Origin: Hyphomicrobiales bacterium
GTDB lineage: Bacteria; Pseudomonadota; Alphaproteobacteria; Rhizobiales; Xanthobacteraceae
NCBI GenBank assembly: GCA_021730985.1
Contig: JAKFYI010000016.1
Span: forward strand, 62,001-126,000
Direction: 5' to 3'
Length of the DNA stretch: 64,000 nt
Shown here piece after piece: positions 36,524 through 45,048 of the stretch. The notes under the pieces are model-generated. The model had not been told where the DNA came from and did not search any database. It worked only from the letters and a program-made list of their open reading frames with translations. Numbering within the stretch: the first letter of the stretch is position 1; each line of letters starts with the position of its first letter. The translations under genes and the position numbers were made by a program.

Positions 36524-39500
36524 ATGCGGATTGAGCGGCGCTACACCAAGGAAGGCCAGTCACCCTACGCCAACATGACGTTCCGTCATGTCGTGAGCGA
36601 GATCCGCAACCCGGACGGCTCCGTGGTGTTCCGTGCCGATAACGTGGAAGTCCCCGAATTCTGGTCGCAGGTCGCCTCCGACGTGCTGGCGCAGAAGTAT
36701 TTCCGCAAGGCCGGCGTGCCGTCGCGGCTGAAGAAATTCGAGGAGAACTCGATCCCCTCCTTCCTGTGGCGCTCGATCGCCGACGAAGACGCGCTCGCCG
36801 CGCTTCCGGAGAAGGAGCGCATGATCGGCGAGCAGTCGTCCAAGCAGGTGTTCGATCGCCTGGCCGGCACCTGGACCTACTGGGGCTGGAAGGGCGGCTA
36901 CTTCGACAGCGAGCAGGACGCCTCGGCGTTCTTCGACGAGTTGCGCTTCATGCTCGCCAACCAGATGTGTGCGCCGAACTCGCCGCAGTGGTTCAACACC
37001 GGCCTGCACTGGGCCTACGGCATCGATGGCCCGAGCCAGGGCCACCACTACGTCGATTTCCAGACCGGCAAGCTGACCAAGTCGAAGTCGTCCTACGAGC
37101 ACCCGCAGCCGCACGCCTGCTTTATCCAGGGCATCAGCGACGACCTGGTGAACGAAGGCGGCATCATGGACCTGTGGGTGCGTGAAGCCCGCCTGTTCAA
37201 GTACGGCTCCGGCACCGGCACCAACTTCTCGATGCTGCGCGGCGAAGGCGAGAAGCTCGCCGGCGGCGGCAAGTCGTCGGGCCTGATGAGCTTCCTCAAG
37301 ATCGGCGACCGCGCGGCGGGCGCAATTAAGTCCGGGGGAACGACAAGACGCGCGGCGAAGATGGTGATCGTCGATACCGACCACCCGGACATCGAGCAAT
37401 TCATCGACTGGAAGGTGAAGGAGGAGCAGAAGGTCGCGGCCCTCGTCACCGGCTCCAAGATCAACCAGAAGCACCTCAAGGCCATCATCAAGGCCTGCGT
37501 GAACTGCGAGGGCTCGGGCGACGACTGCTTCCAGCCCGAGAAGAACCCCGCGCTCAAGCGCGAGATCAAGCTCGCCCGGCGCAGCCATGTGCCGGACAAC
37601 CTGATCCAGCGCGTGATCCAGTTCGCGCGCCAGGGCTACACCGACCTCGACTTCGATTTCCCGATCTACGACACCGACTGGGACAGCGAGGCCTACCTCA
37701 CCGTCTCCGGCCAGAACTCGAACAACTCGGTGCGCGTCACCGACGAGTTTCTGAAAGCGGTCGAGTCCGACGCGGAGTGGGACCTGACCTGGCGCACCAA
37801 GCCCGGCAAGATCGCCAAGACCGTGAAGGCGCGCGAGTTGTGGGAGAAGATCGGCTTCGCCGCCTGGGCCTGCGCCGATCCCGGCCTGCAGTACCACACC
37901 ACCGTCAACGACTGGCACACCTGCCCGGCGTCCGGCCCCATTCGCGGCAGCAACCCCTGCTCCGAGTACATGTTCCTCGACGACACGGCGTGCAACCTCG
38001 CCTCGCTGAACCTGCTGACGTTCCGCGACCCGAAGACCGGCGCGTTCGACATCACCGGCTATGAGCACACCGTGCGGCTGTGGACCGTGGTGCTCGAAGT
38101 CTCGGTGCTGATGGCGCAGTTCCCGTCCAAGCAGATCGCGCAGCTCTCCTACGAGTACCGCACGCTGGGCTTGGGCTACGCCAACATCGGCGGCCTGCTG
38201 ATGTCGTCCGGCTTGGCCTACGACAGCGAAGCCGCGCGCTCGATCGGCGGCGCGCTCACCGCCATCATGACCGGCGTGAGCTATGCCACCTCGGCCGAGA
38301 TGGCGCAGCAGCTCGGGACGTTCCCCGGCTACAAGAAGAACCGCGAGCACATGCTGCGCGTGATGCGCAACCACCGCCGCGCCGCTTATGGCGAGAAGAC
38401 CGGCTACGAGAAGGTCTCGCAGCCACCAGTGCCGCTCGACCACCGCGTGCTGGTGGACAGCGACGCCTACAAGATGCTCGCCGGCCACGCCAAGCGGGCC
38501 TGGGACCGCGCCATCGCACTCGGCGAGGAGCACGGCTACCGCAACGCGCAGGCCACCGTCATTGCGCCGACCGGCACGATCGGCCTGGTGATGGATTGCG
38601 ACACCACCGGCATTGAGCCGGACTTCGCGATGGTGAAGTTCAAGAAGCTGGCCGGCGGCGGCTACTTCAAGATCATCAACCGCGCGGTGCCCGCGGCATT
38701 GCGCGCGCTCGGCTACTCCGAGGCCGACATCGCCGAGATCGAGGTCTATGCGGTCGGCCACGGCACGCTGTCGCAGGCCCCCGCCGTCAACCACACCACG
38801 CTGAAGGCCAAGGGCTTCACCGACGAGGTGATCGCCAAGATCGAGAAGGCGCTCCCCACCGCCTTCGACATCAAGTTCGCCTTCAACAAGTGGACGCTGG
38901 GCGAGGACTTCCTGAAGACGCAGCTCGGCATTCCCGCCGAGACGCTGGCGCAGCCCTCGTTCGACCTGCTCGCGCACTTGGGCTTCTCCAAGCGCGAGAT
39001 CGAGGCCGCGAACGTCCACGTCTGCGGCGCGATGACCGTCGAAGGCGCGCCGCACCTCAAGGTCGAGCACTATGCGGTGTTCGACTGCGCCAACCCGTGC
39101 GGCAAGATCGGCAAGCGGTACCTGTCGGTGGACAGCCACATCAAGATGATGGCCGCGGCGCAGCCGTTCATTTCGGGTGCGATCTCCAAGACCATCAACA
39201 TGCCGAACGACGCCACGGTCGAGGACTGCAAGTCGGCGTACCTGCTGTCCTGGAAGCTCGCGCTCAAGGCCAACGCGCTGTACCGCGACGGCTCGAAGCT
39301 CAGCCAGCCGCTGCAGTCGCAGCTGATCGCCGACGAGGAGGACGAGGACGACGGCCTCGACGCCTTCATCGACAAGCCGCAGGCGGCGCGCGTCGCGCAA
39401 ACCGCCGAGCGGATCGTCGAGAAGATCGTGGAGCGCATCACCGTGCTGCGCGAGCGCGAGAAGCTGCCGGCCCGCCGCAAGGGCTACACCCAGAAGGCCG

Positions 39501-40246
39501 TGGTCGGCGGCCACAAGGTGTATCTGCGCACCGGCGAGTACGAGGACGGCCGCCTCGGCGAGATCTTCGTCGATATGCACAAGGAGGGCGCGGCTCTCCG
39601 GTCGCTGCTCAACAACTTCGCGATCGCGATCTCGCTCGGCCTGCAGTACGGCGTGCCGCTCGAGGAATACGTCGATGCCTTCACGTTCACGCGCTTCGAG
39701 CCGCAGGGCCCGGTGCAGGGCAACGACACCATCAAGTACGCGACCTCGATCCTCGACTACGTGTTCCGCGAGCTTGCGATCTCCTACATGGAGCGCTTCG
39801 ACCTCGCCCACGTCGATCCGAGCGAGGCCGGCTTCGATGCGCTCGGCAAGGGCGTCGAGGAAGGCAGGCCGTCGGCCACGCACTACGTGTCGAAGGGCCT
39901 GACGCGCTCGCGCACCGACAAGCTCTCGGTGGTCGGCAGCGGCAGTTCAGGCGGCAACGCGGTGAGCGCCTCCGGCGGCGGCACCGTCACCGCGCTGCAC
40001 TCGGCGGGCTCCGTTGCACTGAAGGCCGAGCCCGAGCAAAAGCTCTCCCCCGCCCAAGCGCTGGAGAACCTGCAATGGCAGCAGCCGCAGCGTGACGCCA
40101 AGGCGGTGGCGGCGGACCGCCGGGCCGAGGCGAAGGCCAAGGGCTACGAGGGCGAGATGTGCGGCGAGTGCGGCAACTTCACGCTGGTGAGGAATGGGAC
40201 CTGCATGAAGTGCGATACGTGCGGAAGCACGACGGGGTGTTCGTAA
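36524..40246 (+). CDS. nrdJ: Adenosylcobalamin-dependent (class II) ribonucleotide reductase
   Basis: The 1240-residue enzyme makes deoxyribonucleotides for DNA synthesis using vitamin B12 rather than an iron-tyrosyl radical, so it works with or without oxygen. It shows the alpha-barrel motifs [36 protein letters not shown], and the active-site NPCSE (Asn477, Cys479, Glu481). A C-terminal zinc-ribbon-like tail (CGECGNF, then CMKCDTC) holds the cysteines for reduction by thioredoxin. The length fits the long alphaproteobacterial NrdJ. AAGGGG lies before the ATG at 36524. A strong terminator follows, so it is a single-gene unit. Confidence 0.96.
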   Translation: MRIERRYTKEGQSPYANMTFRHVVSEIRNPDGSVVFRADNVEVPEFWSQVASDVLAQKYFRKAGVPSRLKKFEENSIPSFLWRSIADEDALAALPEKERMIGEQSSKQVFDRLAGTWTYWGWKGGYFDSEQDASAFFDELRFMLANQMCAPNSPQWFNTGLHWAYGIDGPSQGHHYVDFQTGKLTKSKSSYEHPQPHACFIQGISDDLVNEGGIMDLWVREARLFKYGSGTGTNFSMLRGEGEKLAGGGKSSGLMSFLKIGDRAAGAIKSGGTTRRAAKMVIVDTDHPDIEQFIDWKVKEEQKVAALVTGSKINQKHLKAIIKACVNCEGSGDDCFQPEKNPALKREIKLARRSHVPDNLIQRVIQFARQGYTDLDFDFPIYDTDWDSEAYLTVSGQNSNNSVRVTDEFLKAVESDAEWDLTWRTKPGKIAKTVKARELWEKIGFAAWACADPGLQYHTTVNDWHTCPASGPIRGSNPCSEYMFLDDTACNLASLNLLTFRDPKTGAFDITGYEHTVRLWTVVLEVSVLMAQFPSKQIAQLSYEYRTLGLGYANIGGLLMSSGLAYDSEAARSIGGALTAIMTGVSYATSAEMAQQLGTFPGYKKNREHMLRVMRNHRRAAYGEKTGYEKVSQPPVPLDHRVLVDSDAYKMLAGHAKRAWDRAIALGEEHGYRNAQATVIAPTGTIGLVMDCDTTGIEPDFAMVKFKKLAGGGYFKIINRAVPAALRALGYSEADIAEIEVYAVGHGTLSQAPAVNHTTLKAKGFTDEVIAKIEKALPTAFDIKFAFNKWTLGEDFLKTQLGIPAETLAQPSFDLLAHLGFSKREIEAANVHVCGAMTVEGAPHLKVEHYAVFDCANPCGKIGKRYLSVDSHIKMMAAAQPFISGAISKTINMPNDATVEDCKSAYLLSWKLALKANALYRDGSKLSQPLQSQLIADEEDEDDGLDAFIDKPQAARVAQTAERIVEKIVERITVLREREKLPARRKGYTQKAVVGGHKVYLRTGEYEDGRLGEIFVDMHKEGAALRSLLNNFAIAISLGLQYGVPLEEYVDAFTFTRFEPQGPVQGNDTIKYATSILDYVFRELAISYMERFDLAHVDPSEAGFDALGKGVEEGRPSATHYVSKGLTRSRTDKLSVVGSGSSGGNAVSASGGGTVTALHSAGSVALKAEPEQKLSPAQALENLQWQQPQRDAKAVAADRRAEAKAKGYEGEMCGECGNFTLVRNGTCMKCDTCGSTTGCS

Positions 40247-40268
40247 GTACTTCTCAGCGAAAAGGCAT

Positions 40269-40302
40269 TAGGGGGGCGACCTTGGTCGCCCCCCTTAATT
40301 TT
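40269..40302 (+). terminator. Intrinsic terminator of nrdJ
   Basis: A 12-bp stem (AGGGGGGCGACC / GGTCGCCCCCCT) with a 2-base loop is followed by TAATTTTT. It starts 23 bases after the nrdJ stop and marks the border between core DNA and the lower-GC gene pair that follows. Confidence 0.92.
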
Positions 40303-40375
40303 TAAGTTTGCTGAATATTGACGCGCTGGAACAAAAACGGTACGATCTTGCTTTGTTCTTCAGCGGAGGATGGTA

Positions 40376-40990
40376 ATGGCACTCGCCAATGCGTATGTTT
40401 TACCAATAAATCGTATATCCGAACTCTTCCAAAGAATTAAAGATGGTCAAGCTCCAGAACGTTTCACAATCCAACTGCTGAAGGACTGGGGCTTCAAGTC
40501 AACTAACGACCGTGCATTCATCCCCTTGTTGAAGGCGGTGGGATTTTTAACGGCCGACGGAAAACCTACTTCCAGGTATCTGGAGTACCGCGATCATTCC
40601 AAATCAAAACAAGTCCTCGGCCAAAGTATCCGAGAAGCTTACAGCGATCTTTTTTTGATCAAAGACCCGCCGACAACATCTGATCGAATTTCCATCCAAG
40701 GAAAATTCAAAAGCTTTCACAATACGAGCGACAATGTCGCTGACCAAATGACTAAAACTTTTTTAGCGCTGCTTCCTTTGGCGGATTTGTCCTCTAAGAA
40801 TGCTATCGCTACCGTGTCTGCCCACGAAGTGCCTGCGCAAGCGGAGGCGCCGAAGGCCGATAACCGCACTGTGCCAATTCACGCCCACGGCTTGCATTAC
40901 AACATTCAAATCCACTTGCCCGCGACCAAAGACGTTGAGGTCTATAATTCAATTTTCAAATCACTCAAGGAGCATCTCCTTGACCACTGA
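40376..40990 (+). CDS. DUF5343-family protein, first gene of a HEPN-linked pair
   Basis: This protein of about 204 residues has the DUF5343 pattern in its N-terminal half: YVLPINRISELFQRI, a winged-helix-like FTIQLLKDWGFKSTNDRAF, LLKAVGFLTADGKPTSRYLE, and AYSDLFLI. The C-terminal part (about 145-204) begins with a linker and ends in HYNIQIHLPATKDVEVYNSI, a small beta-alpha unit. GGAGG lies 6 bases before ATG 40376. The coding sequence is clearly less GC-rich than its surroundings: two 60-base rows I counted gave 50% and 40%, against 65% in a row of nrdJ. The stop overlaps the next gene, so the two are coupled. Function unknown; partner or antitoxin of the HEPN protein is an inference. Confidence 0.8.
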   Translation: MALANAYVLPINRISELFQRIKDGQAPERFTIQLLKDWGFKSTNDRAFIPLLKAVGFLTADGKPTSRYLEYRDHSKSKQVLGQSIREAYSDLFLIKDPPTTSDRISIQGKFKSFHNTSDNVADQMTKTFLALLPLADLSSKNAIATVSAHEVPAQAEAPKADNRTVPIHAHGLHYNIQIHLPATKDVEVYNSIFKSLKEHLLDH

Positions 40991-41561
40991 CAATGTACGC
41001 AGCTTTATGTTTCGCGGCCTTATGTTCGAGGCTGAAGCAGAGGCTTTTCGCAAAGCAGGAATCCAAATCGGGGCGAGTAATACTGAGGCCGAAGAAACCC
41101 TGCTGCTTGAGGCTCTTGCTCCATTTGGTATCGCGCGGAGAAACCAAGCACTTGAAATGGCCCGCCTCTACGCAGTTTTGTTTTGCTTCGAAAATGAAAT
41201 CCGAGATTTCATTCGAGATGCACTCGAAGAAAAGGACGGCTCGGACTGGCAGGAAAAACTACCACCCAAAATTAGAGAGCATGCGGAAACCCGACGGGAG
41301 ACGGCACTCAAGGATTCATGGTTGGAGGGCGAAAAAGCTGACCTTCTCGGATTTGTGGACTTCGGACATCTTGCGCAAATCGTAATTGCAAAGTGGGACT
41401 ACTTCAAAGACATCGTCCCAACTCAACATTGGCTGAAACAGCGGATGGACGAGATCGAAAAGGCGAGAAACTTTCTCGCCCACAATCGCATGCTCCTGCC
41501 AAGTGAGTTTCAGCGAATGTACATGTACATTACTGACTGGAATCGCGTTATTGGCCTTTAG
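40980..41561 (+). CDS. HEPN-like protein with Rx4H motif, second gene of the DUF5343 pair
   Basis: The 193-residue protein is mainly helical. ARLYAVLFCFENEIRDFIRD is the E-x-x-x-R helix seen in Swt1-type HEPN domains, and KARNFLAHNRML carries the Rx4H motif (Arg163, His168) which in active HEPN proteins forms an RNase site. I place the start at TTG 40980: AAGGAG lies exactly 7 bases upstream (40967-40972), and the gene overlaps the previous stop by 11 bases, typical of translational coupling. An open frame back to 40800 is a shadow of the DUF5343 gene. HEPN proteins are common toxins and defence effectors. A toxin role here is inference; the motif is what the sequence shows. Confidence 0.75.
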   Translation: MTTDNVRSFMFRGLMFEAEAEAFRKAGIQIGASNTEAEETLLLEALAPFGIARRNQALEMARLYAVLFCFENEIRDFIRDALEEKDGSDWQEKLPPKIREHAETRRETALKDSWLEGEKADLLGFVDFGHLAQIVIAKWDYFKDIVPTQHWLKQRMDEIEKARNFLAHNRMLLPSEFQRMYMYITDWNRVIGL

Positions 41562-41594
41562 GAAGCTCATAAGACGAATAGCAGCGCAGGGTGT

Positions 41595-41651
41595 GCTAAG
41601 GCGCGAAGCGCCGAGCCTCGTCTTCGGCATGGTGGGCTCGCTTCGCTTAGC
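41595..41651. repeat. Imperfect hairpin repeat between the convergent HEPN and hicB genes
   Basis: GCTAAG at 41595-41600 pairs with CTTAGC at 41646-41651, followed inward by CGAAGCG with CGCTTCG, with bulges. The left arm also holds its own GGCGC-GAA-GCGCC hairpin. It resembles short palindromic repeats near genes in Bradyrhizobium-like genomes and probably ends both transcripts. It also marks the right border of the lower-GC segment. Confidence 0.4.
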
Positions 41652-41654
41652 CCC

Positions 41655-41942
41655 CTACTCCGCAGCCGCCATTGCCGTGCGCGGCGCGACCATCGTCACG
41701 ATGGCGTCGGCGCTGTCCTCGACAAAATCTGCATCGCTACGAAGCTGCTCGAAGGTGCGAGGGGCGGGTATTACGTCCCTGTCAGCTTTCATTCCCTCGA
41801 AATGAAACGCCAGCGCGTCGGCCGCATTGGCGACCGCGTCCTCGAACGTATCGCCCGCCGAGATGCAGCCGGGCACGTCGGGAAAGCTCACGCCGTAGCT
41901 TGTTCCCTGATCCTTGTGCACGAGGGCAATGTAGCTGGCCAT
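41655..41942 (-). CDS. hicB: HicB-family antitoxin
   Basis: The 95-residue protein has the HicB partial RNase H-like fold: MASYIALVHKDQGTSYGVSF, PDVPGCISAGDTFEDAVANA and ADALAFHFEG. HicB binds HicA and blocks its RNA-binding site, and often represses the operon. The C-terminal segment lacks an obvious helix-turn-helix or ribbon-helix-helix DNA-binding domain. Its ATG overlaps the hicA stop (ATG and TGA share the base at 41942), so the toxin gene comes first, the standard hicAB order. Confidence 0.93.
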   Translation of the reverse strand: MASYIALVHKDQGTSYGVSFPDVPGCISAGDTFEDAVANAADALAFHFEGMKADRDVIPAPRTFEQLRSDADFVEDSADAIVTMVAPRTAMAAAE

Positions 41943-42139
41943 CACCGTGGCTCCTTCAATCCGGCCTGACGATAGATCGATCGGACGGTCTTCGGATGCA
42001 AGTCCCGGCGCGGATGCGGGATCGTCACCTTGCCCGGCTTCGCGGGATGCTTGAACTGGTGGTGACTGCCCTTCGCGCCGACAAAACGCCATCCGTCAGC
42101 CTCAAGCTGGCGGATGATATCACGCGAGTCCTTACCCAC
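41942..42139 (-). CDS. hicA: HicA-family mRNA interferase toxin
   Basis: The 65-residue protein is a double-stranded-RNA-binding-like toxin: DIIRQLEADGWRFVGAKGSH, with the catalytic His in GSHHQFKHP, and VTIPHPRRDLHPKTVRSIYR. HicA cuts or blocks mRNA when HicB is lost, giving growth arrest and plasmid or island stabilisation. It lies 12 bases after an antitoxin-like gene on the same strand and overlaps hicB by one base. Length and motifs are complete, so the toxin looks functional. Confidence 0.93.
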   Translation of the reverse strand: MGKDSRDIIRQLEADGWRFVGAKGSHHQFKHPAKPGKVTIPHPRRDLHPKTVRSIYRQAGLKEPR

Positions 42140-42151
42140 AGAACGCCTGCC

Positions 42152-42370
42152 TCATACCAAGCCGTGACGCCTCCAGAATGCCTCCGCGTCACCTTCAGAA
42201 GCGAACGCCCCCTGCCGCGCGTCGGCGATGGCGGCTCGCTCATCGTCGCTGAGCACATAAACGCCGGTGCGGCGCGCCTCGATCTCGCGCGCCAGTTCAG
42301 CCAGTTCCTCCTGGTCCTCTTCGGGCCAGCGGGCGACCTTTTCAAGGATGGTTTTTGCCGCAGGGCTCAT
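42152..42370 (-). CDS. Antitoxin-like small protein upstream of hicAB
   Basis: The 72-residue protein reads AAKTILEKVARWPEEDQEEL, then ELAREIEARRTGVYVLSDDE and a C-terminal AFWRRHGLV. This pattern (short helix with WPEEDQEEL, then IEARRxGVY) is familiar from antitoxins that precede RelE/ParE-type toxins in Bradyrhizobium-like genomes. Here no RelE/ParE gene follows; hicA does. It may be an orphan antitoxin left after loss of its toxin, or an extra regulator of hicAB. The assignment rests on sequence resemblance by eye. Confidence 0.6.
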   Translation of the reverse strand: MSPAAKTILEKVARWPEEDQEELAELAREIEARRTGVYVLSDDERAAIADARQGAFASEGDAEAFWRRHGLV

Positions 42371-42601
42371 AGCGGCAATCTATCAAATCGCTTGCCTGCC
42401 GTCATCCCGCGTCGCCGCGGACGCCGGCATCCCAGCCGCCCGCCGATTCGCGATTCGCGCAGCCGATTCGCACCCCTCCCCGCGAGGAATCGGCCAGACG
42501 GACTCCGGCGGGTAAACGAGTCCTGAATCCCTCGAAAAACAAACCTTGAGACTCTTGCCCGAAGCCGAGTCATGCTTTTCATCCGATTCCCGGAGCCTGT
42601 C

Positions 42602-42679
42602 GTGCCAACCACCGTGGTCGTTGCTGCACTGCTGATCGGCTGCCTCGCCAACGTGGCGTGCCTCGCGGGCTATCTCTGA
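42602..42679 (+). CDS. Possible 25-residue hydrophobic micropeptide
   Basis: A GTG-started frame encodes PTTVVVAALLIGCLANVACL and ends AGYL: a single membrane-spanning segment with two cysteines. GGAG (42592-42595) lies 6 bases upstream. It resembles small hydrophobic peptides of type I toxin-antitoxin systems or small membrane proteins, but the length is so short that chance is a real option. The rest of the 42371-42801 gap holds nothing else I can support. Confidence 0.3.
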   Translation: MPTTVVVAALLIGCLANVACLAGYL

Positions 42680-42801
42680 GCGTGGCTCGCGCTTAAGTCC
42701 GCTTGCCGACACCCGCGTCCCTGCAAAAGTCCCGGCCGAAGTCAACGCCTTGCCACGCGCGCCGCCGCATCCTCTATTGCGCGCGGAATGCGGGAGTGGA
42801 A

Positions 42802-42969
42802 ATGCGCACGCTGGAAGTGACACGCGAGTTTCTCGAGAAGTGCAACGAACTGGCGAAGGCGGCAAAAATGCCCGAGGTGAAATTCCGCCTCACGCGCCTC
42901 GCCCACGATTACCGCCGCAAGCTGGACGAGCTGGAGCGCATCGAGTCCGAGTCGATCGCGCCGAAATAG
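42802..42969 (+). CDS. Small conserved-looking helical protein, 55 residues
   Basis: The product begins MRTLEVTREFLEKCNELAKA and continues KMPEVKFRLTRLAHDYRRKL, then DELERIESESIAPK. It is a highly charged, mainly helical protein without a signal peptide. I believe similar small proteins are common in Bradyrhizobium-like genomes but I cannot name a family. GGGAG lies 6-7 bases before the ATG at 42802; a GTG two codons earlier is possible. The frame is open upstream to 42703 without support. Confidence 0.6.
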   Translation: MRTLEVTREFLEKCNELAKAAKMPEVKFRLTRLAHDYRRKLDELERIESESIAPK

Positions 42970-43142
42970 CCAGGCGTTCGTTCGCAAAATCCACTATCCC
43001 CGGGCGCGTTCATTTTCGCCCTTTGAAATCATTGCCAAATAAAAAATCTATCCCCGGGTGCCATGACCGCCCGCATATTGACCGCGCTTTGCTCAATCGA
43101 GGGCGCTGGCATGAGGCGATCTGATGGTGGAGCAAGGTGCGG

Positions 43143-43556
43143 CGCCTGCGCTTTCGCCTCGCAGGCGGAAGTCCGGGAGGCCCGGGTCACGCAGACAAGT
43201 TTACGCAGTCTGCGCAAGCGCAGCTGCTATGCCGTCCCTACTAAGAGGGGCCGCCCTTCAATGGGCTGGTGGGGACCGGGGAAGGGCGGCGAAAGCCGCT
43301 TCGATCCTGAGGTGGAAGGCCCACCCATCCGGTCCTGAAAGTTACGGTCCCGAGCGCCAAAAATCGCCCATAGCAGTCTAGCGAAGCAGACTGCGTAGAC
43401 TTGTCTGCGCGGAGCGCCGAGGGGCGTGCGCGTTCCGATGAACGCGCGCCGTGCCCCGGTTGGGCGCGGCATCCTAATTGCGCCGATCGGCGCTCCGCCC
43501 CCTCACTTTACAGGGGGAGCAAATGCAGGCGGCCGGATGCCTGTCCAAAATCCGGC
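43143..43556. other. Hairpin-dense non-coding block within a 671-base gene-free stretch
   Basis: Between 42970 and 43640 I find no gene, but many inverted repeats follow one another. CGCCTGCG (43143-43150) pairs with CGCAGGCG (43160-43167). A 220-bp element with long inverted arms spans 43190-43409. GGAGCGCCG (43411-43419) pairs with CGGCGCTCC (43488-43496) around inner hairpins. CCCCCT (43498-43503) pairs with AGGGGG (43512-43517). GCCGGAT (43532-43538) pairs with ATCCGGC (43550-43556). This could be a compound non-autonomous mobile element or a structured RNA. The remaining bases at 42970-43142 show nothing clear. Confidence 0.5.
43190..43409. repeat. 220-bp element with 41-42-base inverted terminal arms (MITE-like)
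   Basis: The left arm (43190-43231) starts CGCAGACAAGTTTACGCAGT and ends CTGCTATG; the right arm (43369-43409) is its near-perfect reverse complement, starting CATAGCAG and ending with CTTGTCTGCG. In the outer 24 bases only one position differs; a central stretch of about 10 bases differs more. The 137-bp core holds its own hairpin (CCGCCCTTC at 43251-43259 with GAAGGGCGG at 43281-43289). No transposase is encoded. I see no clear target-site duplication. Confidence 0.65.
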
Positions 43557-43640
43557 GGCGAAGCGTTGGCTGCGGCGCTTCTCCAATGCTTGCCTCGATA
43601 CGCGGGTCCGGCCACCATGATCTCGAATAAGGAAACCCAC

Positions 43641-44606
43641 ATGCCTCTCACCCGCCGCCTGCTCCTGGCCCTCGCCGCCACCGGGGCGTTCGCCGCCCCC
43701 GCCCAGGCGCAGAGCTGGCCGTCGAAGAACATCCGCATCGTGGTGCCGTTCCCAGCCGGCGGCAGCGCCGACCTGTCGGCGCGCCTGCTCGCCGATCATC
43801 TGAAGAACGCGCTCGGCCAGGCGGTGGTGGTGGAGAGCAAGGTCGGCGCCGGCGGCAATCTCGCGGCGGCCGAGGCGGCGCGCGCCGACGCCGACGGCCA
43901 CACGCTGTTCATCGGCACCAACGGCACGCAGAGCATCAACCAGAGCCTGTACACCAAAATCCCGTTCGATCCGGCGGCCGACTTTACCGCGATCGCGATG
44001 ATGTGGGAGGCGCCGCACCTGCTGGTGGTGCATCCGTCGGTGCCGGCCAAGACACTGCCCGAGTTCATCGCCTACGCGCGCGCCAACAAGCTGTCGTACG
44101 GCTCGTCCGGGGTCGGCTCCTCGACGCATCTGTTCGGCGAGATGTTTAAGATGGCGACCGGCGCCGACATCACCCACGTCCCCTACCGCGGCCAGGGGCC
44201 GGCGCTCACCGACCTGATCGGCGGCCAGCTCCAGGTGATGTTTCCGATCGCGCCGGATGTGATCGGTCATGTGCGCGGCGACAAGGTGCGAGCGCTGGCA
44301 CTTGCCGCGACGCGCGCGTCCGCCGTGCTGCCCGATGTGCCGCTGATGCCGGCGCTCGGCCATCCGGAGCTTGTCGCGTCAGCCTGGACCGCGCTGTACG
44401 TACCGGCCAAGACACCCGCTCCCGTGGTCGAGCGGTTGCGCAAGGAGGTCGCCGCGCTGATGGCGAGCCCCGCCTTCATCGAACGCATGAACGGCGTCGG
44501 CATCGAGATCCGCGCGATGGGAACGGCAGAGTTCGAAACGTTCACGCAGGCCGAACGCGCCCGCTGGGCCAAGACGATCGGCCAGTTGAAGGTGAGGATC
44601 GACTAG
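43641..44606 (+). CDS. TctC/Bug-family substrate-binding protein
   Basis: The 321-residue protein has a signal peptide (MPLTRRLLLALAATGAFAAP, cleaved near AQAQS) and the Bug hallmark WPSKNIRIVVPFPAGGSADL, then VPYRGQGPALTDLIGGQLQV. These are typical of a canonical receptor for carboxylates. AAGGAAA lies upstream of ATG 43641. The frame is open to 43401 through the structured repeat region, without coding character. No tctA or tctB is near. It lies convergent with clpS. Confidence 0.9.
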   Translation: MPLTRRLLLALAATGAFAAPAQAQSWPSKNIRIVVPFPAGGSADLSARLLADHLKNALGQAVVVESKVGAGGNLAAAEAARADADGHTLFIGTNGTQSINQSLYTKIPFDPAADFTAIAMMWEAPHLLVVHPSVPAKTLPEFIAYARANKLSYGSSGVGSSTHLFGEMFKMATGADITHVPYRGQGPALTDLIGGQLQVMFPIAPDVIGHVRGDKVRALALAATRASAVLPDVPLMPALGHPELVASAWTALYVPAKTPAPVVERLRKEVAALMASPAFIERMNGVGIEIRAMGTAEFETFTQAERARWAKTIGQLKVRID

Positions 44607-44643
44607 GGTGTTCCCATCTGGCTCGCTGGCGCGCGATTGTGCG

Positions 44644-44952
44644 CTACTCTTCCTTCTCCGTTGTGAAATACAACGGATAGCCCTGGCTCTTCCCCATCTC
44701 GGTCGCCTCCTTCGCCTTGGTCTCGGCGACATCCTTGGTAAAGACCGCGATCACGCATGCGCCGCGCTGGTGCGCCGTCAGCATCACCCGGTAGGCCTGA
44801 CTCTCGTTCATGCGGAACACGGCTTTCAGCACCTCGACGACGAATTCGCGCGGCGTGTAGTCGTCGTTCAGAAGGATGACCTTCCACAGCGGCGGCCGCT
44901 GGGTCTTGGTGCTGGTCTTGGTCCGCGGCTTTGTGGTGGTCTTGGTCGCCAT
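44644..44952 (-). CDS. clpS: ATP-dependent Clp protease adaptor ClpS
   Basis: The 102-residue ClpS hands N-degron proteins to ClpAP for breakdown. After a basic, disordered Lys/Thr-rich N-terminus, the core shows WKVILLNDDYTPREFVVEVL (the substrate-binding region with the Asn-Asp-Asp turn), FRMNESQAYRVMLTAHQRG and a C-terminal YPLYFTTEKEE. The motifs and length are normal. Its partner enzyme Aat is at 33571-34248. The clpA gene often found beside clpS is not in the window. Confidence 0.95.
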   Translation of the reverse strand: MATKTTTKPRTKTSTKTQRPPLWKVILLNDDYTPREFVVEVLKAVFRMNESQAYRVMLTAHQRGACVIAVFTKDVAETKAKEATEMGKSQGYPLYFTTEKEE

Positions 44953-45048
44953 GGGAGCGTCCTCGCGCCCGCGCTGGTCTACTATTCACCACAACGAGCG
45001 CCGCGAGCGCAACCATCCCGCCGATGTGGCCGCGCGCACCGGTTCACA

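Noticed and set aside
36560-39883. A 1107-codon minus-strand open frame opposite nrdJ
   Set aside because: NrdJ is complete on the plus strand. The antisense frame is a codon-bias shadow.
43411-43496. tRNA-like cloverleaf
   Set aside because: The outer stem and inner hairpins have no tRNA arm lengths, no TTCRA-type T-loop and no plausible anticodon arm. It is treated as a structured repeat.
40247-43640. Integrated phage or integrative element around the DUF5343-HEPN and hicAB genes
   Set aside because: No integrase, transposase, tRNA gene or attachment-site duplication was found. Only the composition shift and gene types suggest transfer.
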